In this document: one piece after another, positions 50,970 to 57,998 of the stretch | Position numbering within the stretch: the first letter of the stretch is position 1 | Layout: each line of letters begins with the position of its first letter | NCBI RefSeq assembly: GCF_001422925.1 | Contig: NZ_LMNI01000012.1 | Span: 610,194-674,193, forward strand | From: Microbacterium sp. Leaf288 | GTDB taxonomy: Bacteria; Actinomycetota; Actinomycetes; Actinomycetales; Microbacteriaceae | Direction of reading: 5' to 3' | Length of the DNA: 64,000 nt | Notes under the pieces: model-generated | Told to the model about the DNA's origin: nothing | The model's database searches: none | What the model saw: the letters and a program-made list of their open reading frames with translations, nothing else | Program-made: the position numbers and the translations under genes

Positions 50970-51722
50970 ATGAGCGCCCCGTCCTCACTGCTGCAGGGTC
51001 TCGCGCTGCTTGACGCGGCGGTGGCGCAGGAGCGATCGGGAAGGCAGGGGCACAACGCCTCACGTCTGGCCGAGACCACCGGCATCGAGCGCAGTCGCGT
51101 CTCGCGCCTCACACGCGAGCTGCGGGACCTGGGCTACCTCGATCGCGACAACGCCGCGGTGCTCAAGGCGGGCGACGGCTACTTCCGCGCCGCCGGGGCC
51201 CTGAGCCGGCCGTGGCTCCGAGCAGCACGTGAGAGTCTGCGCGTGCTCGCCTCCACGTTGGGGGTTTCGGCGCAACTGGTCGCCGCCGAGGGCTCGGGCG
51301 CGATCCTGCTCCGTTCCGAGAAGGGCCCGGGCGTGTCCGCGGACTACCTGCGCCCCGGCATCCTGACCCCCATCTGGTGCACCGGACCCGGCCGGGCCCT
51401 CCTTTGGGACCACACACGCGATGACCTCGAAGCCCTCCTTGCCGACGTGCAATTCGTCGGAGTCGGCGGCCCCGGCGCGGCAAGATCGGTCGATCAGCTC
51501 CATCAGCTGCTCGAGCGGGACCGCGAGCTCGGCATGGTGGACGCCCGCGAGGAATACGTCGAAGGCGTGCGGGACTTCGCACTGCCGATCCGCGATCAGC
51601 GCGGCATCGTGGTCTCCATCGGCATCAGCAGCGGCGGCCTCTCGGAGCGCCGCACACGCGAAGCGCAGAGTGCGCTTCGCGACGCCTGCGCGCGGCTGAG
51701 CCAGCTCATCCAGGAGTCGTGA
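50970..51722 (+). CDS. IclR-family regulator 1
   Basis: A 250-residue IclR-type regulator: winged helix (NASRLAETTGIERSRVSRLT near residue 30, then LRDLGYLDRD) and effector domain (LTPIWCTGPGRALLWD, VSIGISSGGLSE near residue 220). It follows the racemase by 39 bases and is probably co-transcribed with permease and racemase. It ends 15 bases before a second, convergent IclR gene. Confidence 0.9.
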   Translation: MSAPSSLLQGLALLDAAVAQERSGRQGHNASRLAETTGIERSRVSRLTRELRDLGYLDRDNAAVLKAGDGYFRAAGALSRPWLRAARESLRVLASTLGVSAQLVAAEGSGAILLRSEKGPGVSADYLRPGILTPIWCTGPGRALLWDHTRDDLEALLADVQFVGVGGPGAARSVDQLHQLLERDRELGMVDAREEYVEGVRDFALPIRDQRGIVVSIGISSGGLSERRTREAQSALRDACARLSQLIQES

Positions 51723-51737
51723 GCAACCCGCTCCGGC

Positions 51738-52532
51738 TCACTCGCCCCGAGCCTCGCCCGCGCCGAGCATCGCCGACAGACGCTCGGCGGCGTGGACACA
51801 CGCCGCTCCCAGAGCCTCCGACCTCGACTCCAGGCGGCGCCGTTCCCCCACGATCTGCAGGCCGGCGATGACTTCGCCCCGGAAGTCCCACACCGGCGCC
51901 GAGACCGAGTACAGGCCCGGCTCGGCCTCCTCCGCCACGATCGCGTAGCCCCTGGCCCGCGACTCCTTCAGGCGCACGAGGAACTCATCGACCGATGCGG
52001 CGGCGTTGGGACCGGCGCTGCGGAAGCTCGTGCGGCTGAACACACCGCGAACCTCCTCATCGGAGGCATCCCACAACACCGCCTGACCCGCGTCACTGCA
52101 GAACGCCGGATACGCTCGCCCGACCCACGAGCCGATCAACCGGGCGGCGGGCGGCACACTCTCGACGATCGTGACCGTCGCATCGCCCTCGAGGACTCCG
52201 AGGAAGCACGCCTCACCGACATCCGCTGACAGCTCGTCCAGAATCGAGAGGCCGTCGCTGCGCAGACGCCTTTCGACCAGCTGCTCCGCCGAGGCGTACC
52301 AAGCCCACGCCAGTCGGTAGCGACCGTCGGGGCCTCGCGACACCAGCCGCTCCTCCGCCAGCGCGGCAAGGGTGCGAGAGACCTGCGAGCGGTCGCGCTG
52401 CAGCGCTCGCGCAATGGTCTGCACCGATACGCCCTGCCCGCTCGTTGCGGACATCTCCGCTACGCAGGACACCACGTCCATCCCGCGGCCCATACTGGTC
52501 CGCTCGGGAGCGACATCGTCACGCAGGGTCAC
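51738..52532 (-). CDS. IclR-family regulator 2
   Basis: A 264-residue IclR-type regulator: MDVVSCVAEMSA, helix-turn-helix VSVQTIARALQRDRSQVSRT near residue 40, LVSRGPDGRYRLA wing, and effector domain with YPAFCSDAGQAVLWDASDEE near residue 130. Distinct in sequence from regulator 1 but of the same architecture. The start is uncertain: GTG 52532 gives the usual N-terminal length; ATG 52493 is an alternative. The two may share control of the permease/racemase and hom operons. Confidence 0.85.
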   Translation of the reverse strand: MTLRDDVAPERTSMGRGMDVVSCVAEMSATSGQGVSVQTIARALQRDRSQVSRTLAALAEERLVSRGPDGRYRLAWAWYASAEQLVERRLRSDGLSILDELSADVGEACFLGVLEGDATVTIVESVPPAARLIGSWVGRAYPAFCSDAGQAVLWDASDEEVRGVFSRTSFRSAGPNAAASVDEFLVRLKESRARGYAIVAEEAEPGLYSVSAPVWDFRGEVIAGLQIVGERRRLESRSEALGAACVHAAERLSAMLGAGEARGE

Positions 52533-52689
52533 AAGGAGAGGATATCGAGGTGGCCCGTTGCGGCTCGGCTCGCCGCTCGGGTGACGAGCGCGGAAAGGGG
52601 GTGCCGCGCATGCCGGATCTCGTATGGCACAGCCGGGAGCAGCGGATCCGCACGAACCCGGCACCATGCCGCCGCGGCCCTGCGTCCGT

Positions 52690-53403
52690 TCAGCGCCGCT
52701 CCACGTCCCCCGAACCCGACACGCGCACGTCCGTACTCGGGTCACCCGAGTACGTGACCTGACCGCTGCCCGAAAGGTCGACCGAAAGACTGTCTCTCGC
52801 AGCGACGTCGACCTCGCCCGACCCGGAGAGGTTGACGACGGCATCCTGCGCCTCGAGCTCCTCGGCGTCGACGGATCCGCTGCCCTCCAGGTCGACGGAG
52901 AGCTCGGCGGCAGAGCCCGTCAGCGTGACGTCGCCCGAGCCCGAGAGGCGCACCTCGACCCGATCAGCCGAGATGCCCGACCAGTCGACGTCTCCCGAGC
53001 CGTCGATGTCGAGCTGCACGGTGCCGTCCGCCGACACGGTCGCCTCGACATCGCCGGAGCCGGTCAGTTGGATCAGCTCCAGTCGTGGCACAGTCAGCTC
53101 GTACCGCACGTCGCCGAACCCCATCGTGAAGCCGGGCTCGGCGCCCAGCACGAGGGTGTCGCCCTCAACCTCGGAGGTCAGGCGATCGATCGCCCCCTCC
53201 GGCGCGTGCACCGTGAGCGCCGGCTCCCCCTCAGACACGACAAGATCACCGGAGGTGTCGAGCACGACGTGCGACACCTCGCCGATTTCCCGCTCCTCGG
53301 AGGTCATCGGCCCGACGGGGATCATCAGTGAGCACGCTGACAGGGCGAGGACCGACGCCGCAACGGCGAGGGCGCTGGGCAGCTGGCATCCGTTCTGGTT
53401 CAT
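52690..53403 (-). CDS. DUF2807 (GIN domain) lipoprotein
   Basis: A 237-residue protein with lipobox LSAC near residue 24 and a beta-helix-like DUF2807 domain. It contains many turns of the type GSGDV (TGSGDVEATV, DGSGDVDWSG, SGSGDVTLTG, EGSGSVDAEE, SGSGEVDVAA, SGSGQVTYSG, SGSGDVERR), about 20 residues apart, as expected of a right-handed beta-helix. Function in the family is not established; an envelope role is likely. ATG 53403 follows GGAAGGAGTCACCG. Confidence 0.85.
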   Translation of the reverse strand: MNQNGCQLPSALAVAASVLALSACSLMIPVGPMTSEEREIGEVSHVVLDTSGDLVVSEGEPALTVHAPEGAIDRLTSEVEGDTLVLGAEPGFTMGFGDVRYELTVPRLELIQLTGSGDVEATVSADGTVQLDIDGSGDVDWSGISADRVEVRLSGSGDVTLTGSAAELSVDLEGSGSVDAEELEAQDAVVNLSGSGEVDVAARDSLSVDLSGSGQVTYSGDPSTDVRVSGSGDVERR

Positions 53404-53946
53404 CGGTGACTCCTTCCGCCATCGAAGGTCTGCCGACAGGTCCTCAGCGACCGTCGACCTCCCGTCGCCGGACGAAGGGCGAACGCGTGGAGCCTGAGCG
53501 CTCCCAGCCACGCCGTCCTCACCATGATGGAACGACGAGCGGGCTCGTGCCACCCACCTCCGCACCGGCGCACCGTCCTGGGCGAAGTGGATGCTTCGCC
53601 CAGGCACGGCCTCGCTCCCCACCACGACGACCGACCCCGACCTGATGGTGCGGGTCTCAGTCGGGTTCAGCCGAACGCGACGTAGCGAGCGGTGGTACCG
53701 CGGAAAGTGCTCGCCGGGCCGGCGTACGCTGCTCCCGGCGCAGCAATCGAAGGGGGCGGCGTCGCAGGGCGGCGATCGACGAGTCTGCGGTGCACAACCT
53801 GACGGTCGCCGCGCAGACGGAAGAGCGCGCCTGCTCGAACGATGACCCGGGCCGCAAGCGACGGCACGGGTGCTTCTGCGTGATGCGCGCCGGCCGCACC
53901 GGCGCAGGCGACCGGCGGGACGGACGGAATCGCGAAGGGCTTGCGG
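53404..53946. other. Gene-free stretch
   Basis: 543 bases with no frame that shows both a ribosome-binding site and recognisable protein sequence on either strand. It contains the promoter region of the DUF2807 gene and possible downstream sequence of the zinc-finger gene. Confidence 0.4.
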
Positions 53947-54261
53947 TCACGCGGCTTCGGCATGGCTCTGACATTCGATGCAGGCGGCCGCGTACGGGAG
54001 AACCTCGAGCCGCTCGGGGGCGATCTGCCCTCCGCACCGGGTGCAGCGGCCGTACGTGCCCTGGGTGATGCGATTGAGCGCCGCGCTGATCTGCTCGATC
54101 GCGATCCGGTGCGACGCCGCCGACTGGTAGGCGACGGGATCGACGCTCGGGAGAGCGAACGGCTCGAGTTCCTGGAGGACGGCCAGCCGTTCCTCGAGCC
54201 GCCGCTCGAGCTCGCGCTGCACGCCGTCGAGCGGAACGGGTTCGGTGGTCTTGATGGACAT
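53947..54261 (-). CDS. DksA/TraR-family zinc-finger protein
   Basis: A 104-residue protein: an N-terminal helical region (REL-ERRLEERLAVLQELEP), then AASHRIAIEQISAALNRITQGTYG in two parts and the C4 zinc finger CTRCGGQI ... CIEC near residues 73-97. DksA/TraR proteins act in the secondary channel of RNA polymerase; the DxxDxA tip motif of DksA is not evident, so stringent-response activity is doubtful. A typical intrinsic terminator lies in its leader (54280-54304), followed by CGAGGAGCATCA and ATG 54261. Confidence 0.85.
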   Translation of the reverse strand: MSIKTTEPVPLDGVQRELERRLEERLAVLQELEPFALPSVDPVAYQSAASHRIAIEQISAALNRITQGTYGRCTRCGGQIAPERLEVLPYAAACIECQSHAEAA

Positions 54262-54279
54262 TGATGCTCCTCGGGGTAC

Positions 54280-54304
54280 AAAAAAAGCGCCGCAGATGCG
54301 ACGC
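54280..54304 (-). terminator. Intrinsic terminator in the leader of the zinc-finger gene
   Basis: On the minus strand GCGTCGC-ATCT-GCGGCGC is followed by seven T residues (54286-54280). It ends 18 bases before the ATG of the DksA/TraR gene, so transcription must read through it: an attenuator, or the terminator of an unseen upstream transcript. Confidence 0.7.
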
Positions 54305-54350
54305 GCGGGTGTGTCCGGTTGGACCGATCGTTCAGATCGGACATCACGGG

Positions 54351-54399
54351 GGCGCGACGCGACGGATGGGCTGCACGGACAGACCATCCGCGTCGCGCC
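54351..54399. repeat. Inverted repeat upstream of the zinc-finger gene
   Basis: GGCGCGACGCG...GATGG at 54351-54369 opposes CCATCCGCGTCGCGCC at 54384-54399 with a three-base bulge and a 14-base loop. It could be part of the same leader RNA. Confidence 0.45.
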
Positions 54400-54646
54400 G
54401 CCGGGGCGGCAGCACCTCGTGACGGGCGCCCGCGATGTCGACCACTGCCGTCACCACGGAGGCGTCGGCGAGACGCTCTGTGCGGTGTGGGCGGGTCATC
54501 GGGGTCATGGCCATCACCATAGCCCGCTTCCAGAAAAAGGCAAGTCAGCGGATTTTTCTGCGCTCGAGGTGCGCGAGTTGACTTCCCCAGGAAGACGGCT
54601 ATGGTCGTGGGTTCACCCGCCAGCCACCCAGGGGAAGCGAGTCCGC

Positions 54647-54781
54647 ATGTCAGGCCGATCACCGCGAGCACGCGACACGAAGAAGGTCGCCCGCTCGTCA
54701 CCGAAGGAGAAGCGCGCCGAGAAGCGCGCGAGCCAGGAGTCACGAGCGTTCATCAAGCCACGCAAGGGCGCGTCCGGTTGA
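54647..54781 (+). CDS. Small basic actinobacterial protein
   Basis: A 44-residue, highly basic protein (MSGRSPRARDTKKVARS, PKEKRAEKRASQ, FIKPRKGASG). Short Lys/Arg-rich proteins of this kind with a DTKK / KEKRA / RKGA pattern occur in many actinobacteria, without known role. ATG 54647 is preceded by GGGGAAGCGAGTCCGC and the stop is followed 8 bases later by a strong hairpin, both supporting a real gene. Confidence 0.6.
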   Translation: MSGRSPRARDTKKVARSSPKEKRAEKRASQESRAFIKPRKGASG

Positions 54782-54788
54782 CGAACGG

Positions 54789-54817
54789 CGCGGGCTCCTC
54801 GCTGTGAGGAGCCCGCG
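54789..54817 (+). terminator. Terminator after the small basic protein
   Basis: CGCGGGCTCCTC (54789-54800), loop GCTGT, GAGGAGCCCGCG (54806-54817): a perfect 12-bp stem. Confidence 0.75.
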
Positions 54818-54900
54818 GCACCATCTCGATCAATGGCCGATGCGACCGACGCTCGCGGGTCGCGCGGGTGCCGTCACCGCGCTCCGCAGCGAGAGAGCGC

Positions 54901-55587
54901 CTACCGGCTGCCGCGCCGCGACCCGCCTCGGGCCTCAGCGTGCTCTGCAGCGGCGGCTGCAGCATCCGTCTTCTTCCGTCGATCCCGTACGGCCCCGCCG
55001 ACCGACACCGCGGCATAGAGGAAGAGACCGCCGGCGACGACCGCGAGGACGATCGTGCGGTTCGCGCCGTTCAGCAGGCTGTTCACCCAGCCGAGCAGCG
55101 GCAGGCTGTACCAGAGGGTTCCGCGGACCTGCACCGGACGCACCGGTGCAGGGTCGGCGGTGTCGTTGTTGTCACCCTTCGTGACGAAGGTCAGCTCGCC
55201 GTCGGCGTACGTCTTCGACACCACGCGGTGGCTCACCACGGCCGCTTCGCCCGAGCTGATCTGGTACGTGATGACGTCGCCGACGCGGATCTCGTCCACC
55301 GGCGTCGGGCGGATGACCACGAGCGTTCCGGGCGGCAAGCCGGGCTCCATCGACTGCGTGAGCACCGTCATGGCACTGCCGCCGACGACGACAGGCAGGC
55401 CGACCACCGCGACCGCCACGCCGAGCAGCAGAACGAGGATCGACGCGCTGACCGACACGGCGAGGTAGTGCAGCAGGCTCTGCCCCTCGTCACGGCGGCG
55501 GGCATCGGCGCGGAGGGCTCGGCGTGACGACTCGGCGGCGCGGGGCGTCGGGAGGGTGGACGTCGAGGCGGCTGTGGAGATGGTCAT
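54901..55587 (-). CDS. SipW-like signal peptidase I (ER/archaeal type)
   Basis: A 228-residue S26 signal peptidase with two membrane helices (near residues 40-65 and 180-205). The catalytic Ser is in LTQSMEPGLPPGTLVVI near residue 75; the second box has His in place of the bacterial Lys (AAVVSHRVVSKTY near 115), the mark of the SipW/eukaryotic type. GDNNDTADPAPV is the third conserved box. Such enzymes process SipW-dependent precursors. The three genes upstream in the same operon look like its substrates. ATGA overlap sets the start. Confidence 0.9.
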   Translation of the reverse strand: MTISTAASTSTLPTPRAAESSRRALRADARRRDEGQSLLHYLAVSVSASILVLLLGVAVAVVGLPVVVGGSAMTVLTQSMEPGLPPGTLVVIRPTPVDEIRVGDVITYQISSGEAAVVSHRVVSKTYADGELTFVTKGDNNDTADPAPVRPVQVRGTLWYSLPLLGWVNSLLNGANRTIVLAVVAGGLFLYAAVSVGGAVRDRRKKTDAAAAAAEHAEARGGSRRGSR

Positions 55588-56501
55588 GGGTTCACGCATT
55601 CGTACTTGACGTTGGAGTTTCCGACGGCGGTCCGGCGCACGGTGAGGATCGCGCTGTCGGACGAGGTGGTTGTCGAACCGGTCGTCTCGATGGCGACGAT
55701 GCGCAGCTCGTGAACACCGTCTGCGCGGATGTCGGTGCCGGCCAGGGTCACGGAGACGGTGGCGGCGCTGCTCGAGACCTCTTTGACGACGGTGTTGGAC
55801 CTGTCGACCACGCGGTACTGCAGGCTCACGCCGGCCGCGCGGTTCGCGGGGGCGGTCCAGCTCAGCTGCACCCCGTGCGGCGGCGCCTGCGTGCAGGCCG
55901 GAGCACTCGCAGGGCCGAGTCCCGAGACGGACTGGGTGAACGCGGCCGTGGTCGCCGCTGCGGTCCAGTTCGTCCCGACCGCGCCAGTCACCCGGAACGC
56001 CGCCGTGACGGACTGCCCCGAGAGCGAGGCATCCGTCTGCCCGTCGATCTGCGTCGACACGCACACCACCACGGAGGCGCCCGGTGCGAGGGAGCGCGCC
56101 GCAGTCGGCAGGGCGGGCGCGCTGTCGGCGAGAGTCGTGCTGACGGCACCGCTCGGAGCGGTGGTGCCGCACGCGCTGCCCGACCACAGGCGGAGCGTGA
56201 TCTTCGCGGCGAGCGCGCTGCTGCTGCCCGCGCCGAGCTGCGTCGCGAGCGCGTACGACAGCGGAGCGCCGCCGGTGTTGGCGATCGTGAGCTGGCCCGC
56301 GGTGGCCGGCGCGGTCGTGCCGGAACGGTAGTTCGCGTCGAGGCCGCTCGTCAGCTGCGCCGTGGTGGCGATGGCCGTGGAGGAGACGGATGCTGCCACC
56401 GACGTGCGCGCGATCCACGCGGCGGTCGCGCCGCCGGCGCTGCCGAGCACCGCGAGGGTGACGAGCGCTGCGATCGGGCCGAGCAGGCGACGGCGGGTCA
56501 T
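55584..56501 (-). CDS. SipW-associated secreted protein
   Basis: A 305-residue secreted protein with an N-terminal hydrophobic signal (RRLLGPIAALVTLAVLGSAG) followed by GATAAWIARTSVAAS, the ATAAW-type pattern after the h-region seen in SipW-dependent precursors. The body is Ala/Thr/Ser-rich with cysteines (SACGTT, VVVCVST, APACTQ) and a fibronectin-like C-terminal part (VQLSWTAPANRAAGVSLQYR, in which WTAP and LQYRV are typical). Coupled by ATGA overlaps to the gene before and the peptidase after. Confidence 0.75.
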   Translation of the reverse strand: MTRRRLLGPIAALVTLAVLGSAGGATAAWIARTSVAASVSSTAIATTAQLTSGLDANYRSGTTAPATAGQLTIANTGGAPLSYALATQLGAGSSSALAAKITLRLWSGSACGTTAPSGAVSTTLADSAPALPTAARSLAPGASVVVCVSTQIDGQTDASLSGQSVTAAFRVTGAVGTNWTAAATTAAFTQSVSGLGPASAPACTQAPPHGVQLSWTAPANRAAGVSLQYRVVDRSNTVVKEVSSSAATVSVTLAGTDIRADGVHELRIVAIETTGSTTTSSDSAILTVRRTAVGNSNVKYECVNP

Positions 56502-57091
56502 CGGCGCACCTGCGTTCCCGAGATGGTGATCGTGAGGGTGGATGCTGCGGCCCCGGCCGCGGCGGACGACGCGTTCTGGGGCAGCCCCACGCCTACGCAG
56601 ACGAGCTGGGAGGCACCAGGAGCGAGGGTGAGCTGCAGGTCGGAGCCGGCGGCGCCGACGGTGGTCGTGACGGTGGCGGGGACGCGGCCGGCGGTGCAGT
56701 CCGCGGCCGAGGAGGTCTTGCCGACGGTGACGGCGACCGCCGATGCGAAAGGGGTGGCCGCGGCGGTGCTCGCGACCGGGTCGATCGTGAGGGCGAGCGG
56801 CGTCGTGCCGGTGTTGCTCACCGTGGTCGCAGCGTAGACGGTGCGGCCCGGATAGAGGTTGGTGGCCGAAAGTTGGAGCGGCGTCGAGCTGAGGCCCGCG
56901 GACCCCGCCTGCAGCGTGACGGCGGAGGCCGCGGGCGCGGCGACGGTCCAGAGGGCGAACGTGCCGCCGCCGGCGAGGACGCCGAGGACGATCGCTCCCG
57001 CCGTGCCGAGCGCGCCCAGCAGCAGGCGCCGCGGCGCCGCCGCACGGCGGGCGGCGCGCCGGGCGGCGTGGCGGCGGGTGCGGCGGCTCAT
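56498..57091 (-). CDS. SipW-associated secreted protein
   Basis: A 197-residue secreted protein. A very basic N-terminus (RRTRRHAARRAARRAAAPRR) precedes a hydrophobic core (LLLGALGTAGAIVLGVLAGG) and TFALWTVAAPA, the F-A-x-W pattern of SipW-dependent signals. The remainder is a small beta-rich domain with LYPGRTVYAATTVSNTGTTP, as in TasA-related proteins. Overlaps the downstream gene by ATGA. Confidence 0.75.
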   Translation of the reverse strand: MSRRTRRHAARRAARRAAAPRRLLLGALGTAGAIVLGVLAGGGTFALWTVAAPAASAVTLQAGSAGLSSTPLQLSATNLYPGRTVYAATTVSNTGTTPLALTIDPVASTAAATPFASAVAVTVGKTSSAADCTAGRVPATVTTTVGAAGSDLQLTLAPGASQLVCVGVGLPQNASSAAAGAAASTLTITISGTQVRR

Positions 57092-57129
57092 CGCGGCTCC
57101 TTCTCGGGTGGGACGGACGTGGAACCGGA

Positions 57130-57152
57130 GGCCCGCCTCGGGAAAGCGGGCC
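57130..57152 (-). terminator. Hairpin after the TasA-like gene
   Basis: GGCCCGC (57130-57136), 9-base loop, GCGGGCC (57146-57152), 8 bases past the TasA-like stop and before the next gene. Probably partial termination, favouring the first gene of the operon. Confidence 0.5.
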
Positions 57153-57160
57153 CCCGGGGC

Positions 57161-57733
57161 TCAGTTGGTGTTCTGCGTGAGGCTGACGGTGAGCTCGTCG
57201 AGCGTGACCGCACCGTTCATCGCGGCGTTGTTGCCGCCGGCGACGTCGCCGTACGGGAAGGCGATGGTGACCGTGACGGTGACGTCCTGGCTGACGACGT
57301 CGCCGGCCGGGGTGACGGTGAACGTAGGGCCGGTGCCGGCGATGCCGGCGCCCGAGGCGGTGAGGACGGCCGAGTCGGTGAGGTAGCTCGCGAGAGCCAC
57401 GTCGGCGGGCTCGGTCACGTCGGCGGGAGCGATCGACGAGTCGGTCAGGGCGAGCGTCGCGCTCAGGCTGTCGCCCTCGGCGCCCACCTTCATCGTCTTG
57501 GTGTAGGTGAGCACGTCGCCGGGGACGACGCGGTAGTCGTCGATGGAGATGGCCGAGCCGTTGGCGGTCCAGGTGCCCGCGTCCTGCGATGCCTCGACGA
57601 CCAGGTTGCCCGCCATGATCGAGGCGCCCTGCGCCGTCGCCGACGAGTTCCAGGTGGCGAAGGTGCCCGCGCCGCCGAGCAGCAGGATGACACCGGCGGT
57701 GGTGGCGATGGAGGCCTTGACGATCTTCTTCAT
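57161..57733 (-). CDS. TasA/CalY-like SipW-dependent protein
   Basis: A 190-residue secreted protein, first of the SipW operon. Signal: MKKIVKASIATTAGVILLLG, then GAGTFATWNSSATAQGASI, the F-x-x-W-x-x-S pattern at the mature start. The beta-sandwich body (DDYRVVPGDVLTYTKTMKV, ASYLTDSAVLTAS) resembles TasA/camelysin, which form matrix fibres in bacilli. ATG 57733 follows GAAAGGACACTCCC. Suggests an extracellular fibre or coat. Confidence 0.8.
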   Translation of the reverse strand: MKKIVKASIATTAGVILLLGGAGTFATWNSSATAQGASIMAGNLVVEASQDAGTWTANGSAISIDDYRVVPGDVLTYTKTMKVGAEGDSLSATLALTDSSIAPADVTEPADVALASYLTDSAVLTASGAGIAGTGPTFTVTPAGDVVSQDVTVTVTIAFPYGDVAGGNNAAMNGAVTLDELTVSLTQNTN

Positions 57734-57998
57734 GGGAGTGTCCTTTCGCGGGCGGCGCCGCTCTTCTTCGTGGAGGCAGAGGTGCCGGCGGACATTCGGT
57801 CGGATTCCGACCGCTCCTCGAGCACGTGGCAAGTCTTGGCGGCGCACCGCAACGTCCCACCGAGTGAGCACGAGCGCTGCCGCAAGATCGCGACAAGAAA
57901 CCTGCGAGGCCGGACGGCCTTCACACGAAGCGCAAGATCAGCGCAAGACTCCCCCGAGCCGGAAGGTCGAGGGAGGTCGGCATGCTAGCCGCGAGCGG

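Noticed and set aside
53667..54743. 358-residue minus-strand frame over the DksA/TraR region
   Set aside because: Arg/Ser/Pro-rich and out of frame with the zinc-finger gene, which has a clear family match.
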